This document shows, one piece after another, positions 51,055 through 60,900 of a stretch of 64,000 bases of DNA; the first letter of the stretch is position 1, and every line of letters starts with the position of its first letter. A program made the position numbers and the translations under genes. A model generated the notes under the pieces. That model saw only the letters and a program-made list of their open reading frames with translations. It was not told where the DNA came from and ran no database searches. The stretch is taken from assembly GCF_000238775.2 (NCBI RefSeq), contig NZ_AFEJ02000004.1:56101-120100 (forward strand), written 5' to 3'. This DNA comes from Acaryochloris sp. CCMEE 5410 (lineage in GTDB: Bacteria > Cyanobacteriota > Cyanobacteriia > Thermosynechococcales > Thermosynechococcaceae).

Positions 51055-51178
51055 AGATCAGCAGTAGAATTGAGCCGCTGTGCTGAGGCCCCAGCAGATA
51101 TGCATTGTGGACGTTTGCTGCCCCAGAACTAATGGGCTAGTTCATAAGGCGACTTAAAAATGTCAAATTCATGGTTGA

Positions 51179-51210
51179 TAGACTTTTGCGGAATTTTCCG
51201 CAAAAGTCTA
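51179..51210. repeat. Perfect 32-base palindrome
   Basis: TAGACTTTTGCGGAA, two T's, then TTCCGCAAAAGTCTA: 15-bp perfect arms with a 2-base centre. It lies 30 bases upstream of the tyrosine recombinase remnant, which suggests a recombinase core site or a strong operator. No T-run follows. Confidence 0.55.
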
Positions 51211-51239
51211 CAGGGGTAGGCTGAATTACCATTTTTGTG

Positions 51240-51568
51240 GTCTTTAACTTCTATGCCCCTGATCTGACTCGCTCCAATCTTTTCCCCGGTCGGCATGGCC
51301 GCTCTCATTTGCAAGTGAGATCAGCAGACCGAATCTTGAGGCAGGCTTTTGCTCGGGTGGGATTGGAAGGGTTTAGCACCAACAGCTTCAGATAAACAAT
51401 GCTGGAGTGCCGACGAAGCATATTCAGTGGATTTCGAGGCATCGGACGCTGGCGGCATTGTCGGGTTACCTTGAGGTTACCGATGAGCAGATGGAGGGGG
51501 CAATTGCAAAGTTGTTTTTTAGACTTGCTGGTCAGATTCAGTTATCCTTTGGAGTTGGTTACTTTTAA
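51240..51568 (+). pseudogene. Phage-type tyrosine integrase C-terminal remnant
   Basis: The frame DLTRSNLFPGRHGRSHLQVR continues SADRILRQAFARVGLEGFST and NSFR, the region around the HxxR of XerC/phage integrases (NSFR where THSFR is usual). A stop and frameshift follow. The next frame then reads NNAGVPTKHIQWISRHRTLA, ALSGYLEVTDEQMEGAIAKL, with the distal His and the nucleophile Tyr. About eight residues between the parts are missing. It cannot be functional. Confidence 0.75.
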
Positions 51569-52168
51569 AATTTCGAGAGAAAACTGCGTAGTGTGTCAGT
51601 CTAATTGTATGACTGTTATTCCATAAGATTTATCTATCTTCTCCCAGGTGCCTATGAATAAATCAGAATTAGGATACTGGTTTTCTAAGTCAAATGTATA
51701 CTGTGTTCCTAGCCCTAAATGATCGTTCTCTCTATCATTTATATATTCAGTAGTTTTAAACGACATTTCCGTATCGGAGATGCTACCTTTTACCCTTTTT
51801 TCTATATTCCTGAAAGAGATTATACCTTCTAGATTTCTAAAATTCTTTTTGTCTATCGTAAATGTAATTACAAAAGGGTATCGTGTAAACTTCCCTTGAA
51901 CATATCCGTCATGTTTTTGAGTAAGTAGTTTATCAACAGCTTTTTTTCTAAAATCCTTAAGCTTATTCTCAACTATCTGATAATACTTTTTCTCTTCCTC
52001 AGATCCTTTAACTATTGCATTGGGGCTATATTTGCTACGAGGGTCACCTAATTTCTTAAATGGGTCTACTTCAATCTTGAATTCTGTATCCCAGGTGTCG
52101 GCATATCGCTTAGAAACCGATAAGCCATACATATCAATTTTCTTTCCTTCATCAGTTTTCTTCTTATA

Positions 52169-53306
52169 CTGCGGACGACTTGCGGCTTAACATTGTAGTG
52201 GAGAGATTTGGCAGACTGGGAGTATCCCTCAACCGACTCCCCTATTTGCATGATTAAAATTGATTTCACCGCAGAGGAAATCCAACACCTCAATTACGAA
52301 CGCTATCATCACCCTCACCCACGGGTACAGCGACGGATGGAAGTCCTCTACTTAAAGAGTCAAGGTCTTGCCCATGCCCAGATCTGCCAGCTTTGTCAGA
52401 TTAGCCGTCCGACCTTAGCCAAAACCCTTCGTTTGTATCAACAAGGAGGAATTGAAGGACTGAAGACCCTGGAATATAAAGGTCAACCCAGTTCACTCAA
52501 CGCTCATAGCGATAGTGTGAGAGCCTATTTTGAGCAACACCCGCCCCGCACCAGTGCAGAAGCCCAAGCAGTCATTGAACAATTGACAGGTATTAAGCGT
52601 TCTCCAACCCAGATCAAAGCCTTCCTCAAGCGCATCGGTTGTCGCTATCGAAAAGTGGGGTATGTGCCGGGAAAGTCGAGTCTGCCCGAGAAAATTGAGG
52701 AACAAGAGCAGTTTCGACAAACTCGCCTTGAACCCTTATTAGAGGAAGCTCAACGCCAAGAGCGTCTTGTCTTTTTGTGGATGCTGCTCATTTTGTTCAC
52801 CGGGCTTATCTGGGGTTTCTCTGGTGCCTTCGTCGGATCTTCATCCCTTCTCCTTCTGGCCGTCAACGATTCAATGTTCTCGGTGCACTCAACGCTGTCA
52901 CCAAAGACGTCATCAGTATCACCAACCACACCTACATCAACTCTCATAGCATGTGTCTGTTGCTAGCCAAGCTCGCACTACTCGACCCAGTCATACCCAT
53001 CAGCGTCATTTTAGACAATGCCCGATATCAAAAATGCCAGCTGGTGACTGACTTTGCTGAGATCGTCGATATTGAGTTAGTCTATTTGCCCTCCTATTCA
53101 CCCCATTTGAATTTAATTGAGCGGCTCTGGCGCTTTGTGCGCAAAGAATGTCTCTACTCAAAGTATTATGCTGATTTCCCCGCCTTTAAGGGAGCCATTC
53201 AACAGTGCCTCGACCAGTGCAATGGTGAGCATAAGGCGAAACTCACAAGCCTGCTATCACTCAAGTTTCAGTCCTTTAAGAAAGTTAATATCTTAGCCGT
53301 CTAGAG
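52169..53306 (+). mobile_element. IS630-family insertion sequence
   Basis: The element is 1,138 bases, flanked by TA dinucleotides (52167-52168 and 53307-53308) as required by IS630. It has imperfect inverted ends (CTGCGGACG at the left, CTCTAGACG from the right). It carries one transposase split over two overlapping frames. It is inserted in a lipoprotein gene. Confidence 0.8.
52250..53304 (+). CDS. IS630 transposase, probably made by -1 frameshifting
   Basis: The upstream frame from ATG 52250 (IKIDFTAEEIQHLNYERYHH) gives the paired HTH domains. The downstream frame carries the DDE core: first Asp in FVDAAHFVHRAYLG, second in VILDNARYQKCQLV and Glu in SPHLNLIERLWRFVRKE. The frames join at a T5 run (52772-52776); reading ...VFFVDAAHF requires a -1 slip there. 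Other cyanobacterial IS630 elements use a similar frameshift arrangement, so this could be the normal mode of expression. If slippage does not occur, the gene is inactive. Confidence 0.8.
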
Positions 53307-53765
53307 TATAATGAATTTAATTTTTTCTGATTGTAAATAATCTGTAAATTTGTCAGGACTTGCATCAGCATATAGATCTTCGCTTATCCTAAGATTCGCC
53401 TTGAATCTTTTTTGGAATTTAGGCTCTGTTTCAGTCCCTAGATTCTCACTCTTCTCAATCTGAAAAGACTCAATTTCAGAATAGCTCGGCAACTGAGCTT
53501 GCAGACTTTCTTGTACCTGAGCTTGAGAAGGACCATTATTTTGACTGCAACCCGAAATCAAGAAGATGGGAAGACAAGTTGCAGCTACAGAGAATGGACA
53601 ATTTCTCATGCCAAAATTATTTCCATGTATAAATACAGGAAGATAGTAGACCTTCCATAAATAGCGATTTTACTTGCAATGGTGATGCTGATTTACAGAA
53701 TTAATGGCAGTTTAATGTCAAGGCATTAGCTATGTTTGCCTGCATCGCTCAATCTGCCTATCCTT

Positions 53766-55095
53766 CAGGGTAAGCGCAAGAAAAATGAAGCTGTAATATG
53801 CTATGGAACTCCATTCTGTTAAAAGGGTTTCCCCATGGCTACAGGATTCAGCAAAACCCCTTCCTCACCAGCTTCCAATGATTCATCCTCGTCACTCCTG
53901 CCTGCTACGGATTGCGATCAGGCTTATCAACAACTATCTGAGTGTTTTGAGGAGTTGACTGATCCACGGGGAGGCCAAGGTGTCCAGCATCCGTTTGTCA
54001 GCATCGTCGTGATTGGACTATTGGCAAGTTTAGGTGGCGCACAGGGATGGGAAGACATTGAAACCTATGGTCTGAGCCATCAGGATTGGTTGTCGAGTTT
54101 TCTGAGCCTACCGTCCGGGATACCGACAGCAGACACCTATCGACGAGTGTTTGAACGCATTTGCCCCACCGCCTTTGAGCAGAGTTTCAATCACTGGTTG
54201 GATCAGGTAGTCACAACCCTCGGCGCTCAAGTGATCCCGATTGATGGCAAACAACTCAGGGGCTCCTATGACCGCAATCAAGACCAATCCGCCTTGCATC
54301 TGGTCAGTGCTTGGGCCAGTGAGTTTCGGTTATTTCTGGGACAAGTCAAAGTCGAGGACAAGAGTAATGAAATTACGGCGATCCCAGCCCTCTTAGAGCT
54401 GTTAGACATTGCTGGATGCATTATTACCATTGATGCGATGGGAACTCAGCACGAGATTGCCTGTCGCATTCAGGCCAAAGGCGCAGACTATGTGCTGGCC
54501 CTCAAAGAGAATCATCCCACGCTGTTTGAGCAGGTTGAGCAATGGTTTGAAACAGCTGAAGCGAATGAGTTTAAGGACATTGAGTACAGCTATGATGTGC
54601 GGGTGGAAGCCGGACACCATCGTCGCGAGAAACGACAAGTTTGGGCGGTGTCCCTTCAACAAATGGGTCCTCTGTACAAGCAGGCGCAGTGGAAGGGCTT
54701 GCAAAGCATCGTCAAGGTCGCTCGGACACGCCACTTGTGGAATAAAACCACCTATGAGGTGATGTTTTATATCAGCTCTCTACCGCCCATTGCTCAGCAG
54801 TTGGGCAAAGCCATCCGCCAGCATTGGTCGATTGAGAACCAACTCCACTGGGTCTTAGATGTGACCTTTGGCGAAGATGCCAGCCGCATTCGCACAGGAC
54901 ATGCGCCGGAAAACATGGCTATCCTGAGACGCTGGAGCATCAACCTCCTGAATCAAGAAACGTCCTTTAAGAAAAGTACCCGTCAAAAACTAAAACGGGC
55001 GAGCATGGATGAAGCGTATATGCTCAAAGTTCTAGGCGCTTCTATGCCTTTACAGTCTAGCCTTTCAGAGGCTTGATTTTCTTGCGCTTACCCTG
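53766..55095 (+). mobile_element. ISAs1-family insertion sequence
   Basis: Inverted repeats CAGGGTAAGCGCAAGAAAA (53766-53784) and their exact complement (55077-55095) enclose one intact transposase. The element cuts a higB-type toxin gene at its right end. No clear target duplication is seen, consistent with a later rearrangement. Confidence 0.85.
53835..55076 (+). CDS. ISAs1-family transposase
   Basis: A 413-residue transposase with all ISAs1 landmarks: the N-terminal region FEELTDPRGGQGVQHPFVSI, and the DDE motifs QVIPIDGKQLRGSYD (Asp), CIITIDAMGTQHEIACRI (Asp) and RQHWSIENQLHWVLDVTFGE (Glu). The frame is complete. It may be active. Confidence 0.93.
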   Translation: MATGFSKTPSSPASNDSSSSLLPATDCDQAYQQLSECFEELTDPRGGQGVQHPFVSIVVIGLLASLGGAQGWEDIETYGLSHQDWLSSFLSLPSGIPTADTYRRVFERICPTAFEQSFNHWLDQVVTTLGAQVIPIDGKQLRGSYDRNQDQSALHLVSAWASEFRLFLGQVKVEDKSNEITAIPALLELLDIAGCIITIDAMGTQHEIACRIQAKGADYVLALKENHPTLFEQVEQWFETAEANEFKDIEYSYDVRVEAGHHRREKRQVWAVSLQQMGPLYKQAQWKGLQSIVKVARTRHLWNKTTYEVMFYISSLPPIAQQLGKAIRQHWSIENQLHWVLDVTFGEDASRIRTGHAPENMAILRRWSINLLNQETSFKKSTRQKLKRASMDEAYMLKVLGASMPLQSSLSEA

Positions 55096-55226
55096 GAGAT
55101 AGCCTGAGCTGTATCCAAAATAGCAAGCTGTACTCGCAGTCGTTTGGCATGTTTGGGCTGAATGCCCACAGTCTTGCCAGTCACGAAAAACTTTTCAAGA
55201 CCTTTGTGCCGAATAGACTTGATCAT
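55096..55226 (-). pseudogene. higB: HigB-type toxin, 3' end removed by ISAs1
   Basis: From the ATG at 55226 the frame reads MIKSIRHKGLEKFFVTGKTV, then GIQPKHAKRLRVQLAILDTA. This is the highly conserved N-terminal half of HigB (plasmid maintenance killer, RelE fold). It ends at the ISAs1 inverted repeat. No HigB remainder or HigA antitoxin is recognisable on the far side of the IS near 53.7 kb, so the module has been lost beyond simple insertion. Confidence 0.75.
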
Positions 55227-55372
55227 AGCTTTATTGTCGCATGTCGCGCAATAGGCTACAACTGGGCTAACAAAGACACGCTTCCTATCAAACTTTGAAA
55301 ATGCTTCAAGCACAAAAGAACGGAGTCTGTCACTTGCGTTAAGCTAATGCACGATATCTAATCAATCCTGTT

Positions 55373-55957
55373 ATGGATGAGCAATCCTCACTTTTCACAG
55401 ATCTAGAACTCCGAGATATCCGGTTCTCTGGTTCCAGTTCACCCATTCTACAAATGAGTGATGCTGCCCTCAAAGAATGGAAAGCTCGGATCTTCAGATA
55501 TCAAACCCAAGTCAATGAATCTGCTGCAACCCAGCAAGGGACACTATTTGACTTAGCCCCAACCTCAACAGATCCTGCCAGTATCGATCCCTTTAGCCTC
55601 AAGCAACAAAACACCGAATTTTGGCGAGATACCTTCGACGATGAAGGCATTGCAGCCTTATACTTTGTCATTGATCAAGAATTGCCATTGCTGTTATACG
55701 TGGGTGAAACCTCAAAATCCAACCAGCGATGGAAAGGCGTTCATGATTGTAAAGACTACCTGCATAATTACGTTGCAGCTCACCGAATCCACAAATTACC
55801 CGTGCGAGTCACTATTAGTTTCTGGAGAGAAGCACCTGCAGACTATCATCTCCGACAACAGCTAGAGCAAGCCCTCATCCAAAAATGGAAACCCCCTTTC
55901 AACAGAGAATCACGGAAGCATTGGGGGGCACCATTCAGAGATTTAAAGCCTGACTGA
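55373..55957 (+). CDS. GIY-YIG-type nuclease domain protein
   Basis: A 194-residue protein. Residues ~95-190 resemble the GIY-YIG fold: GIAALYFVIDQELPLLLYVG followed by ETSKSNQRWKGVHDCKDYLH, then TISFWREAPADYHLRQQLEQ and ALIQKWKPPFNRES. In these, ALYFV takes the GIY place, LLYVGET the YIG place, and Glu of LEQALIQKWKPPFN the metal-binding role. The N-terminal ~90 residues are a separate helical region. Its function is unknown; nuclease activity is plausible. Confidence 0.75.
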   Translation: MDEQSSLFTDLELRDIRFSGSSSPILQMSDAALKEWKARIFRYQTQVNESAATQQGTLFDLAPTSTDPASIDPFSLKQQNTEFWRDTFDDEGIAALYFVIDQELPLLLYVGETSKSNQRWKGVHDCKDYLHNYVAAHRIHKLPVRVTISFWREAPADYHLRQQLEQALIQKWKPPFNRESRKHWGAPFRDLKPD

Positions 55958-56211
55958 GCTTCGATTCAAACTGGCCTTAAACTTTGTGCAAGGTTGAAAC
56001 CTGCTTTCTTCCCTTGGAGTGGGCCACTCCCTCGATCTTGCTCTAGGTGGAAAAATACATGGATCACCAAGTTGGTGGATGATTGTTAGATTCTCGATGG
56101 AAACTATGATGCTGTGAGATATTCATGAATATGGATGGGGAAACAAAGTACCTAGTTGTTTTTGCGATCGCAGATGGATTCCTTTGAAAATTCCAAGAGA
56201 AATTGAATTGA

Positions 56212-56805
56212 ATGTCCATCCCTAAAATCATTGGCATCGCTGGCGGTAGTGGCGCAGGCAAAACCACCTTGGCCCAAGCTTTAGTGGTTCGTCTGTCCGG
56301 TCAAGCTTTACTCATCAGCCATGATCACTATTATCGATACATGCCCTGTGGCAACTATGACTTACCAGAAGCACTGGAGACTGATCTGATGATCGCTCAT
56401 CTGGAACGGCTGCGGTCTGGTCGATCAGTTGAACTGCCTATTTACGACATGATCGCTAATTCCCGGAAAGCAGAGACTATCCAGGTGCATCCCCATCTAT
56501 TTATCATCGTCGAGGGGATTTTCGTTCTGACTCTACCTGAAATTCTGGAGTGCTTGGACTTCAAAATTTACGTCGAGACTTCAGATAAACTGCGGATGAA
56601 TCGGAGGATTGTCAGAGATGGCAAGGAGAAGCTGAGATCAGAGTCCAGTGTGATCCAGGAATGGCAGGTTAATGTCATTCCTACTCATAAAGAGCTGGTT
56701 GCGCCTGGTGTAGCAGTGGCAGATCTCGTGGTGTCAGGTGAGGGAGATGTGGAGGAAACTGTAGAGAAGATATTAGCGAGATTCTCAGATTCAGGGTCGG
56801 TTTAA
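56212..56805 (+). CDS. udk: Uridine kinase
   Basis: A 197-residue P-loop kinase of the size and layout of Udk, which phosphorylates uridine and cytidine for pyrimidine salvage. The Walker A IGIAGGSGAGKTTLAQAL is at residues ~8-25. LLISHDHYYRYMP carries the DHYY nucleoside-binding motif, IYDMIANSRKAE corresponds to the family YDFxxHSR region, and FIIVEGIFVL precedes the lid (RRIVRDGKE). The substitution of His by Asn in the NSR motif is a modest variation. A phosphoribulokinase-like alternative is unlikely at this size. Confidence 0.85.
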   Translation: MSIPKIIGIAGGSGAGKTTLAQALVVRLSGQALLISHDHYYRYMPCGNYDLPEALETDLMIAHLERLRSGRSVELPIYDMIANSRKAETIQVHPHLFIIVEGIFVLTLPEILECLDFKIYVETSDKLRMNRRIVRDGKEKLRSESSVIQEWQVNVIPTHKELVAPGVAVADLVVSGEGDVEETVEKILARFSDSGSV

Positions 56806-56813
56806 CTCCCATA

Positions 56814-57230
56814 TCAATTTTCACATAAGGGCACTCCATCACTGGGCTCATTCGTTGCAGCTCCCACCCTCAATCGATGCCCATCAGGATCTTCAATATT
56901 CATTTCTCGCATTCCCCAAGAGAAATTAGTAGGTGCTTGCCGAATCTTGGCTCCTTTCGCTTTGAACTCAGTGAACAACGCATCAACATCAGCCACGAAT
57001 ATTGATATCCATGTTCCAGGCTGCCCTTGTGCCCCCTGACATAAAAAGATGCAAACGTCATCTCTGGAAACAGATGCAAAAGTCGGTGGATCGCCCCAGT
57101 CCCAATCTTTTTTAAAACCAAGAACATTGACATAGTAATCAATACTCGTAGGGATACTACTGACATTGAGTATGGGGGAAAGGCCCAAAAATTGGTTCTG
57201 AGCCATATTTTCTTTAGGGATATCTGTCAT
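56814..57230 (-). CDS. VOC (glyoxalase/bleomycin resistance) family protein
   Basis: A 138-residue single-module VOC protein with beta-alpha-beta units: GLSPILNVSSIPTSIDYYVN, VLGFKKDWDWGDPPTFASVS and TWISIFVADVDALFTEFKAK, then MREMNIEDPDGHRLRVG. The ending E-DPDGHRLR is typical. The metal-binding residues (His/Glu) are only partly evident, so its substrate is unknown. It is convergent with udk (9-base gap). Confidence 0.8.
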   Translation of the reverse strand: MTDIPKENMAQNQFLGLSPILNVSSIPTSIDYYVNVLGFKKDWDWGDPPTFASVSRDDVCIFLCQGAQGQPGTWISIFVADVDALFTEFKAKGAKIRQAPTNFSWGMREMNIEDPDGHRLRVGAATNEPSDGVPLCEN

Positions 57231-57410
57231 ACGTGCTAAATATTAGTAGTACATACATATTATTATAGTGTTTGTTCGATCAGTTCACCCTATCGATTGG
57301 GCAGGTTCTCTATGTCTGCCCCTAGTAGCAGAACCCATATCAGCGGGTTTCCCGTCCCCAGCCGATGACCATTTGCAGAATCCTCTGAACTTGGATGAGA
57401 TTTTGGGGTA

Positions 57411-57546
57411 TTGTGGAAGAACCCCCGATGGGAACGACACTTGCGCAGATCAGACAACAGCTCAATCAGTTCACCAATTCAAACCAGTTTCTATCGGCAG
57501 AACAAGTCCAAAAAACGCTTAATTATATTTTCTCACTTGTTCCTTA
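57411..57546 (+). pseudogene. N-terminal remnant of an IS4-like transposase with its left end
   Basis: The end sequence GGGGTATTGTGGAAGAACCC is followed by a frame beginning MGTTLAQIRQQLNQFTNSNQ, then FLSAEQVQKTLNYIFSLVP and a stop. The wording fits the N-terminus of IS4-type transposases in cyanobacteria. The rest of the gene and right end are absent. The same end sequence bounds the MITE-like element at 21376. The remainder of 57231-57660 has no gene. Confidence 0.55.
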
Positions 57547-57660
57547 ATCTTATGCCGGGAAGGGAGTAAACGATAACCAGTCAAATTCTCGTCTTCTCAA
57601 GTAAGGTATAGAATTTGGGAAAATTCACAGATGGCAAGAGGTTTGATTAAATTGCAGTCG

Positions 57661-57921
57661 TTAAAGGTGTGGTTCTAAAATTTCTGCAGCCCAAACCTTG
57701 TCGAAGGGATGGCCTGCAAGTCGATAGGCTTCGCGAACGGAGTCGGCATCGGGAGCTTCTAACTCACAGATAGTGCGTTTGCGATCGCGGGACACAAATG
57801 AACGCAGCCACTTGACGCGGCGACTGGTATAACAATCGGGGTTGGGATCTTCAAGGGCAGCCTGTATCACGGTTTCTGATAAGGGTGGATCATAGGTTGC
57901 TTCCACTAGAATACGGGCCAT
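57661..57921 (-). CDS. DUF4242 family protein
   Basis: An 86-residue small alpha/beta protein of DUF4242 type: ARILVEATYDPPLSETVIQA, RRVKWLRSFVSRDRKRTICE and SVREAYRLAGHPFDKVWAAE. The family is known from small proteins with a ferredoxin-like fold, some linked to nickel binding. The start lies 14 bases after the stop of the upstream SARP-type regulator, so co-expression is probable. Confidence 0.75.
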   Translation of the reverse strand: MARILVEATYDPPLSETVIQAALEDPNPDCYTSRRVKWLRSFVSRDRKRTICELEAPDADSVREAYRLAGHPFDKVWAAEILEPHL

Positions 57922-57934
57922 TGGATATGCTCCT

Positions 57935-60900
57935 TCACATTGTTGTTAATATTAGACTCTCTTGCAATTGCGTTAATTTCTGGACAACCCAAGCGCTTAA
58001 GGATTGTTCATCTAAGGTGGTCTGAATTTGTATTTGGGCTTGCGGATAATCTATCAACTCACCCGCCCTTACTTGCGATTGAAGTAATGCATACTTAGCC
58101 AAGGCAACATCATTGGGATTGCCCACAACCTCAGCAGCAGCTAGAGCTTTTGTAGCCTGAACGATGGCTGACTGTGGTTGATTATGCTGAAGCGCAACTC
58201 TCGCTAAATGACTGAGAACAAAGGCTAATTTACGCTGGGAATCGAGATTAATCAAGGCTTGAATCGCTACTGTAACCTGATTCTCAAAATCCCCATCTGT
58301 CAGAGCGTAGTGGGATAGAGCTAGCAACGCTTGACCAAAAGCAGACTCACTTCCCCCCACCAACTTATCGGCAAGGGGTAGCAAGCTGTGACAATGGTCC
58401 ATCGCCAGATCCCACTGGTCTTGCTCCACCGCCAGCATCGCCAGTTCCACTAACACCTGACAGGATTGAGAATGTTCTTGCTTCGTTTGGCTAATTTCTA
58501 GGGCGGTGTAGAGGGACGTTTCTGCCTGTTGAATTTGCCCGCGATAGCGATAAACCGTGCCTAATCCTAAGTACACATCTGAGAGCTGAATACCCGTCCG
58601 ATGAGCTAAGGTTTGAGCTTCCACCAGCATCGCTTCAGCTCGATCCATATCGCGGGTCAAAATCGCCAAGCATCCCCCACTATAGGCTAGAAGCTGGGCA
58701 CTAGCACTGGGGTGAACCTCTTTGGCTCGCTCCGCTGCGGCCAGGGATTGCTGGTGGACTTCTTCCAACTGGTCGTGATCATATTGGAGGATTAGCAAGG
58801 CTTCTTGTCCGATAACTTCTACAGCATGTAGATCGAGTGCTTGGGCTTCTCGAATCCCAACTTTGATCTGATGTTCAACATCACTGAAGTCATCGGGGCT
58901 AACCCCTGCGAGCACTCTAACTTTGAGGAGAGGGAGTTGCTGGGCAACACGAGACTGTAACTCTAGCTGGGCACAATGAGCTAATCCTTGTTGGGCCAAT
59001 TCTGCTGCCTCTCCAAAAGCAAAGAGGGTTAAGCTATGTTGAGCAGCCATGAGCGCGGCTTTGGTAACAAGAGCATCATGATTCGCAAGAACAGCATGAT
59101 GCACTACCTCCACCATTTTGGCTGTATGGTTTTCGTAGAACTTCTCCAGATACTCGGCAATTTGGCGGTGCATGAGTCGTTGCCGGGGGGCTGATAAACC
59201 TTGATAGATTGCTTGTCGCATCAAATCATGGACAAACTCGTAACGCTCTGCCTGGTGACTGGGGTGCAAAATATTGGCCGTTTCCAGATTTTCTAAGTCC
59301 GTGAGCAGTTGATTGAGGGAGCTATCGGCAATCTCTAACAGAAGCATTGGATCGAAGCTATGGCCTAATGCTGCTGCCCACGGCAGCAGTTTCTGGGCAG
59401 TTTTGGGCAGACCTTGCAGACGCTCCTGAACCAAGCTAGATAGATTTCTGGAATCTCCAACATCCTGAAATGGGGTTTGAGCAACCGCTATCGCCAGCAA
59501 GGGATTCCCCCCACTATCAGCATAGACCTGGCTTGCCCGAGCAGCTGGGGTGGAATCAGAAGTATTGTAGGTGATTAATTCCAGAATATCGGTCGCGGTT
59601 AGGGGAGATAAGGGTAGGTCCAGTAGTCTATCCTCTCGCTGAAGTGTTTGGTGTAGGGTTGCGATCGCTGAATGCCCCAACAAGTTCTGCCTACGAGCAC
59701 TACAGGCAAATTGAACAGAGGTACCTCTAAGGATTCTTAGACCATAGTGGAGAAGAGCGATTGAGGCTTCATCTAGCCAGTGAATGTCATCAAAAATAAT
59801 CATGAGGGGCGGTTGTTGCTCAGCCATTCGAGCTATCAATGTAATGACAGCATCAAACAAGCGACCACGATCTTGGACAGTTATCTCTGTTTGGCTCCAT
59901 TCAGGCAATAGAACGCCTATTTCTTCGGGTAGGTCTGCTGAAGCCAATTTGACAGAACGAAGTGCATCAATCCAAGCCCCATAGGGACGCAATGTTTCCG
60001 CAGCAAACCCTTGTCCCCATAGGAAGGTGCCTCCCTGTGCTTCAACAATTCCAGCAAACTCTTCTAGCAGACGAGTTTTACCAATTCCAGGCTCCCCCTC
60101 CAGAAGCAACAAGTTGGAGGAAGTGGTTGATAGCCATGTTTGCATCACCTGCCATTCCCGACTACGTCCCACGAATGGCGTCTGAGGGGATAGCTTCCTT
60201 GGCTGTCGGGCAACCTGACCCGCGATTAGTGTACTGGTGGTATGAGTTGGTGGGGTAATTGTGAGATCTTGTTCTGCAATCAGTTTTTGGTATAACGTCT
60301 GCATCTCAGTATTCGGATCAATGCCCAATTCTTCTCGGAGTTGGGTCATGCATTGGTGATAGCTTTGCAAAGCACTGGTGCGATCGCCTTGTTGCAGATA
60401 CAACTGCATTAAGGTCAAATAACCTGACTCACTCAACGGTTCAAACTGGAGGAGTTGTTGACAATATGAGATAGCGTCGCGAACCTCCCCCAACGTTACA
60501 AGACATTGGATCAGCTCGGTTAGCCCCTGAACCATGAGTTGATATAGACGATCCCGTTCAGGCCCAATCCAATCGTCATAGCAAGTCGGTAGCAGCTCGC
60601 CTTGATAGAGTTCTAGAGCATGTTTAAGGGGTTCGATCTGATTTTGGGGATTTGCTTCGTACTGGGTAACTTGGGCCAGTGCTATTTCAAATTCAGCTAC
60701 ATCTAGCCAGCAGGGTAACTGAGGCTGCCATTGAATCGTCCGTGCCGTCACTTTCAAAAACTGATCGGCTGCGGGCAGCACCTGACGCAATCGATATAGC
60801 TCCCGTCGTAAATTGGTTTTGGCATCTGTTTCTGTAAGGTTCGGCCAAAACAAATCTGCTACCAATGAACGGGGTTGAGGTGTTTTCGCTTTAAGGACGA

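Larger units (their letters stand above)
51596..53609 (-). pseudogene. Lipoprotein gene disrupted by IS630 and a frameshift
   Basis: The 5' part (53609 to ~53309) encodes a lipoprotein signal (FSVAATCLPIFLISGCSQNN) and a domain with KSENLGTETEPKFQKRFKAN. The 3' part (52166 to 51596) continues MYGLSVSKRYADTWDTEFKI onward to the stop. An IS630 element (52169-53306) lies between them. Removing the IS and one TA leaves a single-base offset that would be corrected by deleting one A from a run of six near 53322. The joint would then read YLQSEKLNSLYKKKTDEGKK. The family is shared with the intact lipoprotein at 20855. The repaired protein would be ~290 residues. Confidence 0.7.
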
